Translations under genes and position numbers: made by a program
Source: Astrocystis sublimbata
Lineage: Eukaryota > Ascomycota > Sordariomycetes > Xylariales > Xylariaceae
NCBI GenBank assembly: GCA_022453515.1
Contig: JAJNNY010000024.1
Location: 372,001 to 436,000, forward strand
Direction: 5' to 3'
DNA length: 64,000 nt
The notes under the pieces: generated by a model
What the model was told of the DNA's origin: nothing
The model's input: the letters and a program-made list of their open reading frames with translations, nothing else
The model's database searches: none
Shown here: positions 39,392-51,263 of the stretch, in pieces
Layout of the letters: every line of letters starts with the position of its first letter
Numbering within the stretch: the stretch's first letter is position 1

Positions 39392-41554
39392 ATGATGGGT
39401 AAGTCTTCACTGCCTGTTGTTGGTCGCGAAGTATCGCCAGCCACTGAGAGACGGCGGTGGGGGTTGAAACTCGCTGGAATCTTAGCTCTGGCGCTCATTC
39501 CCATCAATCTACGCTTCAATCTCGGCATCTTGCCTCACTACGCCCGTGCAGCAACATCGACGTATGGACAATTCCCTGACCCCCGTATGTATGGTGTATA
39601 AACTACTCTGACAGGTGTCTCCCCGAGTGCCGGGACACCTGCAAACCCCTGTTTCATGAGCAACTTCTTCACTAGCTATATAAAGGCAATTATTTACTGA
39701 CTCCAGCCGGTTGAAGTCGATTCCTTGCAGTTCATTCCCTGTACCAACACCACCATAGTCCCCGCGCTCGAAGATGCCGATCCAGCGAGGTCATGGGCGC
39801 GTCTCTTTGATCCCAACCCTGACAATTGGAGCTGGGGCCATCGTCGTGGGGATGGCGCTGCGCATCCTAATGACAAGTACTCCGGACGCGGCATCTACAT
39901 GTGCGGCTTTCTCGATGTTCCGCTCGATTACACGAACCAGTCTGAAACCCGCGTTGTGCGGCTCGCCGTCACCAAGTTCCAGGTATCAGGCCTTGCACGC
40001 TCAGACTCGCACTCGCGAGCCGATGATTACACAGATTCGCGCCCGGGAAGCAAGAGTAATAGAACAATCGTCATCGAGCCGGGCGGTCCTGGTGGAAGCG
40101 GCACTGCTTATGCGTGGCGGTTTGCCGAGAATGTGACGGAACGCTTAAGTGGCGGCCAGTTCGATGTCCTTGGCTGGGACCCTCGTGGCATAAATGCTTC
40201 GCGGCCCGCCGTTGCTTGCTATCCCTCCAGTGCTCCGCGCGAGAGATGGTCGCAGCTCGCAGGCCAATACCGAGAGGTCTCCACGTCTCCGGGGAGGCAG
40301 CTGGAGATTGCCGACTCCATGAACGAGGCGCTCTTTCGGGCTTGCTGGGAACGACATGGCGATTTTGGACGGTTTGTGAGCACCGCATTTGTCTCCCGTG
40401 ATCTCGAGGAAATCCGTAAAGCCTTACGAGAGGACGAGGTTACGGGCTATTTTGTCAGCTACGGCACCGGAATCGCTCAGACTTATGCTAATATCTTCCC
40501 GAACCGTGTCGGCCGCATGATACTTGACGGCACTGAGTTCGTCAAAGACCACAGATTGCTTGGTGGCTTTGGCTGGACGGCGCTTGACAATGTTACAGAT
40601 GCTTGGCACGACGGCTTCCTCGGGGAGTGTATCAAAGCTGGTCCAGAACATTGTGCGCTGGCGCAATCGAAGACGGGAGAGGTCGTTACGCTTGAAGCAC
40701 TAGAGAGCCGAATGAATACTCTGCTAAGATCGATCATCCGACGACCGATGCCAGCCTATCGGGAGTCAAGCGGGCCTTCGCTCATAACCTACTCTACTCT
40801 CGTCAAGGTCATTTACATGGCGCTCTATAACGTCGAGCTTTGGCCAAGCGTCGCGGAGATGCTGTATGATCTCGAACGCGGCAATTCGACGCTTGCCGCC
40901 AAGATGCTCGATACATGGGGTTGGGATCCTGCGTCGATGCGACCTCCCTCTTCCAACGTGGACGGGGATGAGCTTGGTGCTTTGGTAATCTGCAGTGATG
41001 CGTATGATGCTCCTCAGCCTGCCGACGGGCTCGATTGGTGGGAAGTCTTATGGGCTAATATGACTTCAACCTCATGGATTGCAGGGAACTCCCGGTTCTT
41101 TGACGTTTTCCCCTGTCGCCATTTCGCGACTCACTGGCCTGAGCCTGCTGAGGTGTATCGAGGAGATTTAAACAAGACCCTGAAAAATCCAGTCTTGTTG
41201 ATCGCAGAAACCTATGATCCGGCTACTCCATTGCGTAACGGAAAGCGACTCCTTCATGAGATGGGTGCGAACGCCCGGCTTATTGCTCATCACGCATACG
41301 GACACAGCTCGAGTGACAAGTCAGCATGCACCGATAAGATAGCCAAAAACTATATTCTGCATGGAAACTTACCTAGGGATCAAGAAACATCGTGCTATGC
41401 TGACCAGAGGCCCTACCGAGCCAATATTGTGGCCGCTGAGGGAGGCTTGAGGTTGGAGGCGGATCCCGCAGTTCAATGGAAGAATCAAGTTCAAGTGCCA
41501 GCATTCCCATACCTGGACAGCTATAATGAAGGTACGCGTCCAGATCTTGGATAA
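39392..41554 (+). CDS. membrane-anchored alpha/beta hydrolase with TAP-like C-terminus
   Basis: Serine hydrolase or peptidase related to fungal and Streptomyces tripeptidyl aminopeptidase-like proteins; 676 residues. Exons 39392-39584 and 39717-41554, separated by an introner-like intron. An N-terminal signal anchor (around the segment LKLAGILALALIPINL) places the enzyme outside the cytosol, and many Asn-X-Ser/Thr sites agree with this. The fold marks are the oxyanion loop EPGGPGGSG, LGWDPRG, and the nucleophile Ser (about 312) in GYFVSYGTGIA. The Asp in ETYDPATPLRNG and the His in HAYGHSSSD lie in the TAP-like C-terminal domain. The triad is complete. ATG 39392 is followed directly by another ATG; either could be used. 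The substrate is unknown. Confidence 0.88.
39585..39716 (+). mobile_element. introner-like element, copy D
   Basis: 132-nt intron of the TAP-like hydrolase. It shares its 3' half with copies A-C: a ctgtttcatgagcaa block, a tttactgactccagc branch region and the end ccggttgaag, as in copy C. An 8-bp perfect inverted repeat (39612-39619 and 39634-39641) replaces the longer stem of copies A and B. The phase of both exons requires exactly these ends. Confidence 0.72.
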
Positions 41555-43784
41555 ATATTTCAAAGTGCGCGCGAACTGCTTGGGTTAGAGTTAGAGTCTA
41601 TGCCATGAGATGCGGTTTGAACGTGATCACAGAACCGCTTGTGCCTGTTATCAATATTCGTACAATGATTATCCCACATGGTATTGGCCTCTGATGACTG
41701 ACTGCTAACTACCTTGAATTGGCCGCAGAGCTTCACAACAGTAGATATTAGAACCTGATATCAAGGCAATCCAAACCGTGGAGACTGTTACATAGCGGGT
41801 CTCCGTCATGAATGCTATTCTGGGACGTCAATCTAGCAAACAACAAGTAAACGGAAAGGGCGAATTGCGAGGCAAAACTCACAACAGACATTCGTTAACA
41901 AATTTCGTAGTTTAGAGTCCTTAGGCGCGGCAATCTAGGCTTACAGAATGTGTATGCAATTCTCAATTTGCGCAAGTCTGGTTTGGCTTCATTATATACC
42001 TGTTATGCTTTCTTGATCCAGTCGTAGTATTTGTAGCATCACTGCAGTGTACTACGTAAATTGTTAGATCGTGTCTTATCTTGTTATTGTTGAGAATCTG
42101 TAGCACAATGATGACATGTTTCATCAAACACGTAATATTGTGGGACACATTCTCACTTGCAACTAGTAGTGTACTAGCTGTATAAATATGGCATAAACGT
42201 TGACTCGGCAAGAAAGAAGGACATGACCAATATATTTCGAGTCAGCTCATCGATGTTTTTATTAGAGAAGGTTAGTGAACGTTATCCGACAGTGACTTTT
42301 TACAGTTTGGTGCTGACGTTACACTTTCACAAAACACTCGTGTCGCATTTCTCTCCAATAAGCCGCAATTGTGACACTTTCAATTTGATCAAAACCTGCT
42401 TCTGAAGGAGAACCTGACAGCATTATATCTGGGTGTCAAGACGACAAGATGTCAATACATGCTAATACATGCTGACAGGCGTGCTACCGCTGGTGATGCT
42501 GTGTGGGGTAAACTTCTTCAAACAATACCATGGTATCGAGTTGAGCAAGCAAGTTAAGACTCTTGAGGCGAGTTATACCTGTGATACTACAGTTGATCAC
42601 TAGGTAGCCTTGCTAATTCAACAGAGCCTGTTGGCTACCCCTCGCGGTGCGGAGTGCAGGGTTTGACAAAACCGAGATGGGTCTAATTACGTGTATAGTG
42701 CCACTCTGTCCATGGCATATTGACTCTTGAGACATATGGGGACTGAGATAAAGCTAAGCAAAAGGTACGTCACTCCTCAAGCATAGTGCGAAATAACCTC
42801 CCTACCTCTTCACATGCACCTAAGCCCACAATAAAGAATGAGAAGGAATGGGTTGTAAGGAATGTGTATATGGATTCGGGCTAGAAACCTCAATCTCCTA
42901 GTATCAGTGTCCACCAATACGTCCGAGCTGTATGTTAGGGAGGCCTTACCTTCGGGAAGATGAGGGACATTCATGTGACAAGTTCCCACGCTGTGTTTTT
43001 GAGCATATACCACAGGGCAGAAGGCGTTCTATTCATCATAAATAGAATACCGAAAGTTTCAAAACCACGCAAAGTGAGTCAACATTGCGGCAATAGTATC
43101 TCAAGGGGCGCAAAGCAAAGGCAACGAGAGTTAACGCTTCCAGGCGCCAAGATCTCATTATCGTGGCGCCTGCAGATACCCGTTTAAAGCAACAGCTGAC
43201 ACTTCGGACTTTTGTATCACCATTCACAAATATCAAGCGAGATGACAGAAGGATGAAGACAGCAAGGATAGAGGCTGGTCGACGCAGATGGTGTGCCAAG
43301 CCAACTGGATCAAATCTCATCGAGTAGGGACCTTTATGTTCCACTCTATGCTGTAAATCACTGGTCCGATACATGTTTTGTAAAGTTGTTGGTTGTTATG
43401 CTTTTTTTTTCGAATATCACTTGAGATTAACGGATACCAACATTGTCATGGATGCGGAAACTGTGTCTCGGCTATGACAGCGGTGGTTATCAAAGTTGAT
43501 CGAACACGAAGCCACCTGCACTAATCATGCAGGCTACGCCAACGAACTCGAGGTATTCTAAATTTAAACTTGGCTCGATCTGCCTCTGTAAGGTCTGAAG
43601 CCTTTCCATATGAGGATGCGGGCCATAGCTCTTGGGCCTCAGTTGGACCAACTGGGGTTTAATCCAATGCCTTGGGAGGCAAAATATCTTTAACTCGTGA
43701 ATCCTTCTCCTCCTTCTCTTTCGACTGTCACTAGTTGTGCTCTTTTCGCTCCCCGTCTACATCAGAACCTTCGATTTCTTCAGT
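41555..43784. other. intergenic, 2.2 kb, AT-rich
   Basis: No gene or repeat recognised. Base composition is more AT-rich than the flanking exons, with many stops in all frames. Confidence 0.5.
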
Positions 43785-44861
43785 ATGAGCTACGATCCGA
43801 TTAGCTACTTGGGCTTGTCTTGTAAGTCTGGTGGAGAATTTTACATTTGTCAGGACAGCAGTCTTGAGTTCATAGGGTGCTGTGATGTCGATCCGTGTAG
43901 TCGCGGCTGTGCATCGACCGACTTGCACCCCGCTAGCTTTAACACCGAGCATTACAGTGAAATTCAGCGTCAGAGCTGTGTCGGGACCTTGAACGCACTT
44001 TGGTACACCTGTACCGATGGACCGACCTTCTTAGGGTGTTGCGCAGCGAATCCATGTAATAATGGAGGTGTATGCCCTGGCCAGAACTTGGTGGGTGCGA
44101 GATTAGGCGATGACCCGAGCAGTGCATCGATTTTCCGGACTTCTTCAATTGCAACTACCGTGATCTCGGGGACTTCCTCAACTTCACAATCAACTCAAGA
44201 GGCGACCTATACTCCGTCATTCACTTCGGCGGATGAGAGCACTCCAATCCTAAGTCCAACCCCAACTTCCAATTCAACTATACCTTCAGACACCACCCCA
44301 AGTAAGGAAAGCTCGCCCGCGACTAATGTCGCCGCGATTGTTGGGGGCATCCTTGGCGCCCTAATCGTTCTCCTGTTGATTGCTTTCGCTTTCTATCGGT
44401 ATCGAAAGCGAAGAAGAATGGAGCTCGTAAAAGCACGACCTGAAGATGATGACTTGCAGCCTCCCTGGAGCCCATATCATGGTGAGATCGCGACTCCATC
44501 ATTACCAACCACTCAATACGCATACTAATACGCGATAGACTCATTTCGCTCTGGCACTCCGGCACCACCAGCTCCGGTTTCCCCCATTTCGACTACCTCC
44601 ACCCACCAAAGAAGCCTTTCCGCGTCTCTGAGTTCCATCATTGGATTCAAGCGCTGGAACACGCCGAAAAGAGAGAGCTTCCAGGCGACAACAGAATGGA
44701 TTTCGAATAGACGCAACAATGAGCCGGCAAGCCCGGGTCTTCTCAGCCCTACGGAGCTGGAAAGCTTACCAACAGGTGCGGTAATGGTTCGAGGGCCAAC
44801 GCGGAACACTATACACTACGAAATCGAAGCATCGATGGTACGTTCGGGTTTGGAGAAATAG
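43785..44861 (+). CDS. Cys-rich, single-TM surface protein, unknown
   Basis: Type I-like membrane protein of 339 residues. Exons 43785-44481 and 44539-44861. The N-terminal part has two repeats of the pattern C...FxGCC..xPC (EFIGCCDVDPC and TFLGCCAANPC), a fungal extracellular cysteine module. A Ser/Thr-rich stalk, one transmembrane helix (about 184-206) with a basic stop-transfer (RYRKRRR) and a Pro/Ser-rich cytosolic tail follow. An in-frame ATG-less extension exists upstream, so the start at 43785 is preferred. No cleavable signal peptide is obvious. Layout resembles wall sensors such as WSC/MID proteins, but the Cys pattern is different, so the role is open. Confidence 0.72.
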
Positions 44862-46663
44862 AAGGTCGGGATGTAATCACGGTTGATGTTGACATCGAAA
44901 GACAATGGGAAACACATCCCGTGACTCATATTATGCCACCGTCTCTAATTCAACGGCGCGTGATTGTTGCACTAGCTACCATTGCTATCACTCATTGTCA
45001 CATTGGATCTCGGGACGGTCCTTCAACCTTTAGAGGAGCTATGCAAGTATATAGTTACCAGACGCATGAAATTCACACACGTTATCGGACAGTTTGGCTC
45101 TCTGACACATATTCCAAATTCATATACGCAATATCTTACACTCAAACTCTTACATGAGTTTATTGATCAAGACCCCGACCTCCTAATAGGCAGGTCGATT
45201 CATCCATTCCCTAAGCCTACTCCTCAAGGTAAGATTCCCTGCTGACCCGGTGGCGCTTGCACTACTGGGACGTCGCTCCGGGTGATCAATCCGGTTTGAC
45301 ATATCACATTGACCAGACGAAGGGTGTCGCCCGGCACCGAATCGATTAGTTCGGCCTATCGGCGATGGGATTTGTTAAAAGATCAATGTGCAACAACGTC
45401 CGTATGTGTTTATGATAGTATCCACTGGGAAGTGATAGCAGATGATGATTCGGGAGTGCACTCACAGTAGAAGTCGCCACGGCCAGCGTCGTCAAGAACG
45501 GCTTGGTACTTCTCCTTGGCCAGTAGATATGCTTTCGACATGTTGCAGGAGCTTGAATCCCTTGTCTTCGTGTTGAATAAATGTGTTACTTGGTTTGACT
45601 TGTTTCGCAGCTCGTCCGCTCTCAATAGGTAGACTTCAATATTGAGCCTGACTGAGCTTAAGAATTCGATGAGACAAAGACGAGTCTCGGTCAAGTCAAT
45701 CGGGAAAGCACCCTATCTTCATATATGCAGATTTACCCCGGATTCCCATTAGTCAGAAGCCTGGGGTCATCAACTAACCCCTCATCAGAATGATATCAGT
45801 GCTCCAACCTTCGTCGGGATGATCGACGCTTAGGACAAGCTAGCAGCCAATGGGTGTTGAGGGTGGTAACATTCGAGAAGTAATTATACTCAAAAGCATA
45901 TTTCGCTTTGTGACGCCTGTTGGAATTAACATCTATTTTGATAGTGCTGTCTACCTTATCCCCGTAAACTTCGTCTTTTACTGTCTTCAGTATACTCCTT
46001 GTAGCCCACTAAATTCCCAGTCGACTATAAAAGATGAATGGTGGACTCCAATGGTTGACCAAGAGATAATAGCAGTTACTGAACCACAATGTGCGAAGGA
46101 TTTAATCATCATGTCCTGGTGTTCAATTTTATAGTCTCTGAGGCAAGATGCGATGCGAGAGCCTAGTTGGAGATTGCATGACTCATTTGCACCACCCGAG
46201 CCACCCAAGCCGAATCACCAAAAGTTGACCATGATCGCCATCTCGAAATCGTCAGTTGACATGTGTATCTACGTCACCTGCTTGGCAAGGTAAGCTGCCG
46301 ATCGTGCCTCTATTTTCTCTTCCGTGCTTGCAGAACACTCCATGACTCTCGAGCGTCGCAATGGTTAATGAAAACAAATGACAGTAAAGACCTCATATGA
46401 TCAAGGTCTTGGATTGCTCCCAAAGCTTTGTTAAGTTTGTGACCATGAATTGTCTTGCGGGTTAGAGCTTAGTGAGTTTGCTGCTCCGTTTCCGCTAGCA
46501 GGAAGTCTCACATCTCTCCTTGATTCTTTGTGTCTTCAAATCTTTTCTTTGTTGTCACCGTACTTGAACGTTCATAGACTCGTCCAAGCTGAGCCTTGAG
46601 CGGGATCTGAACGTTCAGATATTAAAACATAACAACGCACAGGACCTGCGATTATAATCCATC
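44862..46663. other. intergenic with one gene fragment
   Basis: 1.8 kb between the Cys-rich protein and the kinase-like gene. It contains only the minus-strand fragment at 45375-45712. Confidence 0.5.
45375..45712 (-). pseudogene. 3' fragment of an uncharacterised gene
   Basis: Two in-phase pieces, 45712-45466 and 45424-45375, joined by a very short 41-nt GT-AG intron, encode 98 residues ending in a stop. The sequence looks protein-like (LNIEVYLLRADELRN, LLAKEKYQAVLDDAGRGDFY), amphipathic and helical. A stop and an acceptor AG lie at the 5' edge, but no upstream exon or start was found. It may be the end of a gene whose 5' part has decayed. Family not recognised. Confidence 0.35.
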
Positions 46664-48669
46664 ATGTTTCAACCCCGAAGGCAAATGCCTCGAAGGTATC
46701 ACCCTTTTAGGCAAGTCATCCCCCAACGGCGAGCCTCTGGACAACGGGCTAGGTATATAGATCGTTACTTTAATGAGGAGCATGACTTCATGCCCGAGAA
46801 GTGTTTCGCTGGTGGTATGCAACTCCTGGAGTCATTTATCTCCCCTTCTGGCAAGTCTCGGGAGTAAAAGCTACCCTAAATGGTATCTGTACCCCCGAGA
46901 CAACTGCAAACCACTGTTTCATGAGAATCTATTTTACTGTAAAAGACAATTATTGACTCCAGCGGGCTTGTAGTTATTGTATACAAGCGGCAGAACGCCC
47001 AGAATGCCGTGGAGAGGATAGTGGTGAAGTACGCGGTAGAGCCGGGACAAAATGTTATGAGGATGGACCGGAGTAATGAGATCATTTCGGAAGAGAGGAT
47101 CCTTCGCCGACTCTGGGGCGCCGAACACGCGATTCGCCTTTTAGCTATTGTCGATAACAGACGCCATCGAAATTTGAGGTGGAACGAGCCTCTTAACAGA
47201 CCGCTTTTGGACTCATCTCGGTTTCTGCCATGGAAGTTGACGATCGACCGCAGAGATCCTACCTACTTTGGAACCTACTTCTTCGTAATGGAACATCTTG
47301 AACGGGGCGATGGGTATGTCATGACAAGCACTATCGCATAGCACGTTGTTTCCCAGTCAGATTGAGCTTTGGGGAGAGGGGCCACACCAGAGCTATCCGA
47401 AGCTTGGCGTAATTGAGATGCAGAAAAGCGACTAATCCTTGCTATGAAGTGACGATTTAATCAGAAGATGCGAGGCAAGGGGCATCACCGAGATATCAGA
47501 GCCTCTTCTCTGGTACTTCTTCCTGTGTCGTAAGGGTTTTTGAAAACCCCAGTATCACCAGGCAAAGTGTTAACCAGAGGATTAGTTGTGCGCGGTTGTG
47601 TCGCAATGGCTGTATGCATTCACTGAAGTCATTTATTCTCCTTCTGGCAAGTCTCGGAGGCAAAAAATACCTGAGCAGGCTCCTGAAACACCCACGAGAT
47701 CCCTCATTTTATAAGCAAACTATTTACTGCATAAGAGACAATCGCTGATTGCAGCCGGTTGAAGTGGCCGCCAAACGATCGTCAACGTATGAATCCGCCC
47801 GCGGTTACAAGAGAAGTGATACCAAATCCGTTGCGACCGCCGACTACGATAGTGCACGGAGACTTGCACCTAGGAAACATAATGTTTGGCGAGTATGACG
47901 CTGAAGATGCCACTCAGCCAAGCTGCCATCGAGGAGTTCCTGTTTGTAAGTTGGGGAATTGGCGCGTTCTACAATCTCGGCCAAATGGTCGCCCATGGCA
48001 TAGCTAACTACATGGCACGGGCACGACAGTGAAGGTTGGAACTCAATATGCACCCGTGAGGGCCCAGACTGAACGGTTTCTAGATAATCGATTTCGGCAT
48101 GACCGAAGAACAGCTGTACCCGTAAGTGGACATGGAAGCGTTGGAGAGGCCTTCATCGTGAGTGAAACCACTGACTCGGGGCCGGCAGTCCTTTACGAGC
48201 ACAGCGCGAACATCTCAGATATGTCGGCGACGTGAGTAAAGTATGTGCATCCTACAAAAAGCAATGAAGCTGACATGTAGATGAGCTAATGCAACAATTG
48301 GCGAATTTGGCTCCCATTGACTTGGCATATGGCTACGATGACGACCGTCCTAGGTTCATGGTCAGGGATATACCAACTCTAGGCCATTTTGAAACCTACC
48401 TGGACGAAGCGATGTATACGAATAGGCGTCGCTTCAGCGACGAGTTTCGCGGACTTCTTGCTTGGTGTTTAGCGGCGAGACCTGGAAGTAGACCTACGGT
48501 GAATCAGGCTCTTGACTTTTGCGAGCACTTTGCAGCGCAGACAGCGAACTGGAGGCATTTGGCAGAGGAAGTCAGCGAGATTTTTGATATAGTGCCTCTC
48601 GACATAGATGGTCATGTGTCGGGAAGTGAATATGAGCCGACATCGTCTGGCAGCAACGATGATTTATAG
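46664..48669 (+). CDS. divergent fungal protein-kinase-like gene, possibly broken
   Basis: Kinase-fold protein of a fungus-specific expanded group. Well supported exons: 46664-46814, 46974-47313, 47450-47529, 47580-47611, 47765 to about 47945. They give the ATP lysine (ERIVVKYAV), an acidic C-helix partner (SEERILRRL), a hinge (FFVMEHLERGDG) and the catalytic loop H-G-D-L-H-L-G-N with Asp and Asn kept. Two introns (46815-46973 and 47612-47764) are introner-like. After 47945 the model is uncertain. Reading through loses the DFG motif; an intron 47946-48029 keeps the frame but also gives no DFG. The C-lobe is plain again at 48289-48669 (LLAWCLAARPGSRPTV). A pseudokinase or a pseudogene are both possible. 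Confidence 0.6.
46815..46973 (+). mobile_element. introner-like element, copy B
   Basis: 159-nt intron of the kinase-like gene, gtatgcaactc to gggcttgtag. Close relative of copy A. It has the same stem arms (46851-46864 and 46892-46907), the ctgtttcatgag block and the attgactccagc branch region. Confidence 0.8.
47612..47764 (+). mobile_element. introner-like element, copy C
   Basis: 153-nt intron of the same kinase-like gene, beginning gtatgcattc and ending ccggttgaag. It shares with copy B the gaagtcatttatt and ccttctggcaagtctcgg blocks and a tttactg...agacaat 3' block. The stem is weaker than in A and B, so this copy looks older. Confidence 0.75.
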
Positions 48670-50114
48670 GAAAGGAGGAGGATAGACGCGACGACAGCTC
48701 AGCCGATTCATACATGCGTTGTTGCTTAGGTATCTCGGGCTACTAGGTAGGCACTTGGTCAATTGTGCCTGGAGGTGTAGGATAGATAGATGGAGGATAC
48801 TCAATTTCTTCAAGGCGCGATGCACGAATACACGATGCCTGTTTAACTTGGCTGCAATTTCCAGCATTGTTACTGAGATCGTGAATGTCTCTCTAGCAAC
48901 CAGCATAATCGCTTACCATACCTCAAGGTAGGTATATAGATGGAGCTTCGTCTTAATTGAAGTGCAAAGACATGAGCAGCATTTTTTCTGCCAACAGTTT
49001 TCGTAATTCCTTTTCCTTGTCGGCATTTGTTGGATTATTTGCCACCATGTCCTTAAATGAATCCTCCCGAGCTCTCGCCTGTCTAGCCTGTTGCTATGGG
49101 CCTGAATCAGCTGCCCCCTCGGACGAAAACTTGTGTGTTAAGAAGCAAGATGGTCAAGATGGTCAAGAAGCCGGATGCGTACCTACCGTAGGTACCTCAC
49201 GAGGCGAGCGAGGTACATAACAGGCAGGCATGACAGGTTGCTCTGGATTCTGGCGGGTCTGGGTTGTTTTGCTACCAAATCAAGTTAGAGCTAGATATAT
49301 ATGGTGAGTACATCTTGACTAGATCACCCGAAAAGAGCATAGCGCTCAAGTGAGATGGTGTCAGCCCCGAGTTATACTGCATATCGAGGCGAGCTGGGTA
49401 CCTAGGTACGCATCTAACCACATGCAGGTCGTTGAATACGAGATGGGATGGGCACTCACTCGTCCACGGGCTTGATAGGGGCCACATTCCCCCCCCCCCC
49501 TCCTTAGACCAGAAGTTAGCGTGTTGCCCAGTGCCCACTTGAGCAGAACAGGACCCAAGCCACTCCAACTTGGGCCTACCCTGCCACTGGACGCCTGCTT
49601 CTGGCAGAGCAACGAGAACTGGAACCAACCAACTCGCCAACTCGCCAACTCGCCAACTCGCCAACCAACCCCAGCCAACTATTCTCAGTCGACAAACGTC
49701 GCAAAGTCGAGCATTCGCCCGATCCATCGTGCATGTTTCATATACATAGTCATTCGTTCCAAGACATCGTCGACACCGTCGCAAGGCTACCAGCAAACCG
49801 ACCGTCTCTCGCTCCTCGCTCCTCGCCATCTCGCCGCCCCGCCGCTTCCACTAACGCCCCAGGGTCTGAGATTGTCGTCGCTCATTTCTGCTCAAGCAGC
49901 CTTTCCAGCCGATACCACCGACCTTCAGTGCGAGAGGGAGAGAGACACGAGACACGAGTCGTGCCCCCCATCTACCCATCATTACGCTACTCTGCTTGGA
50001 CGCAGAAGGTCTCCCGGTCCACGGTCGCTACCACCGCATTTCACCGTCGCCCAGCACCGTCGAGTTCCGTGTCACCACAACAAAGCACGCTTGGTACCAA
50101 CCCGGGGCGACACG
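48670..50114. other. intergenic and CHS7 leader, 1.4 kb
   Basis: No supported gene. An 8-bp tandem repeat lies at 49631-49662. The last 400 bp are C-rich, as in fungal promoters and leaders. A TAGGTACC motif patch is at 49,185-49,215. Confidence 0.55.
49631..49662. repeat. 8-bp tandem repeat AACTCGCC, 4 copies
   Basis: Four perfect units in the upstream region of CHS7. Confidence 0.9.
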
Positions 50115-51263
50115 ATGGGAGGCTTCGGTGATTTCTCCGACATCTGTCGCACGGCGCCGCTGCCGCTATGTGCTGCCGTCGGCCCTATCACCACCATTAG
50201 CAGCGGTGTCGGCATTGATACGGATTGCTTCGCCCGCAACATCGAGCTCGCCAACACCATCATATTCCAGGGCGCGTCCAGCTTCTTCCACATCATCGCC
50301 CTCGGCATGACTGTCGTCATGATCTTGCACATCCGGAGCAAGTTCACTGCTGTCGGTGAGTTTGGCGCCCTGCCTAATGTGACTGCGCAGCCTGACGCTC
50401 GGCGCGCTGGTCTTGCCACCACTTGGGGAGCTAATACCGTCATTCGCAGGCCGCAAGGAGATCCTCACCTTCTTCTACCTCTTCCTAGTGCTCACAATCC
50501 TTTCCCTCATAATCGATGCCGGTGTCGTTCCAGTCGGCTCTGACCCCTACCCCTACTTTGTCGCCATCCAAGCGGGCTTCACGTCTGCCCTCGTCACCTG
50601 CCTGCTAATCAACGGGTTCGTCGGTTTCCAGCTCTACGAGGACGGCACGCCCTTGTCACTGTGGATGCTCCGACTGTGTTCCCTCGCCGCCTGGCTCATC
50701 TCGTTCTTTGTCGCGCTGGCCACCTTCAAGTCCTGGGCCGGGCTCGGACCAACTAACACCGTCGGACTGTTCACGGTGCTCTATCTGTTGAACGGCGTTC
50801 AACTGTTGGTATACGTCGGTCTGCAGGTTCTGCTGGTCGTCCGAACTTTGGAGGATCAGTGGCCTCTGGGTCACATCGCTTTCGGCGTCTTCTTCTTCGT
50901 CGTTGGTCAAGTCCTGCTCTATGCTGTTAGCCCGACTATCTGCAACAACACGAGCCATTACATTGATGGTCTTCTCTTCGCCTCCATCGGCAATTTGCTC
51001 GCAGTAATGATGATTTACAAGGTATGACCAACAATTTCCACAGTCGTTCGTAATCTGGCAAACTGACCTATTGCATCCAGTACTGGGATTCCATCACCAA
51101 AGAAGACCTCGAGTTCTCCGTCGGAACGCGGATGAACAACTGGGAAGTCAAGGAGCTCCTGCCAGAAGAGGACAGGCGCAACACCATCTACGCCGACGAC
51201 CCATACGCACACTCGAGTGCTTATGACCATTCATATTCCCCCAACCGAGCATCCCGCTATTAG
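50115..51263 (+). CDS. CHS7: chitin synthase export chaperone
   Basis: ER membrane chaperone needed for class IV chitin synthase (Chs3 type) to leave the ER. 331 residues from exons 50115-50355, 50450-51021 and 51081-51263. The N-terminus [19 protein letters not shown] and the segments [35 protein letters not shown] and [16 protein letters not shown] are characteristic. Seven hydrophobic helices span the middle. The tail is hydrophilic and Tyr/Ser-rich. No key feature is missing. The reading frame is open far upstream, but the conserved start is this ATG. Confidence 0.96.

Noticed and set aside
49521..50114. In-frame upstream extension of CHS7
   Set aside because: No ATG, proline/arginine-rich leader composition, and the conserved N-terminus begins at 50115.
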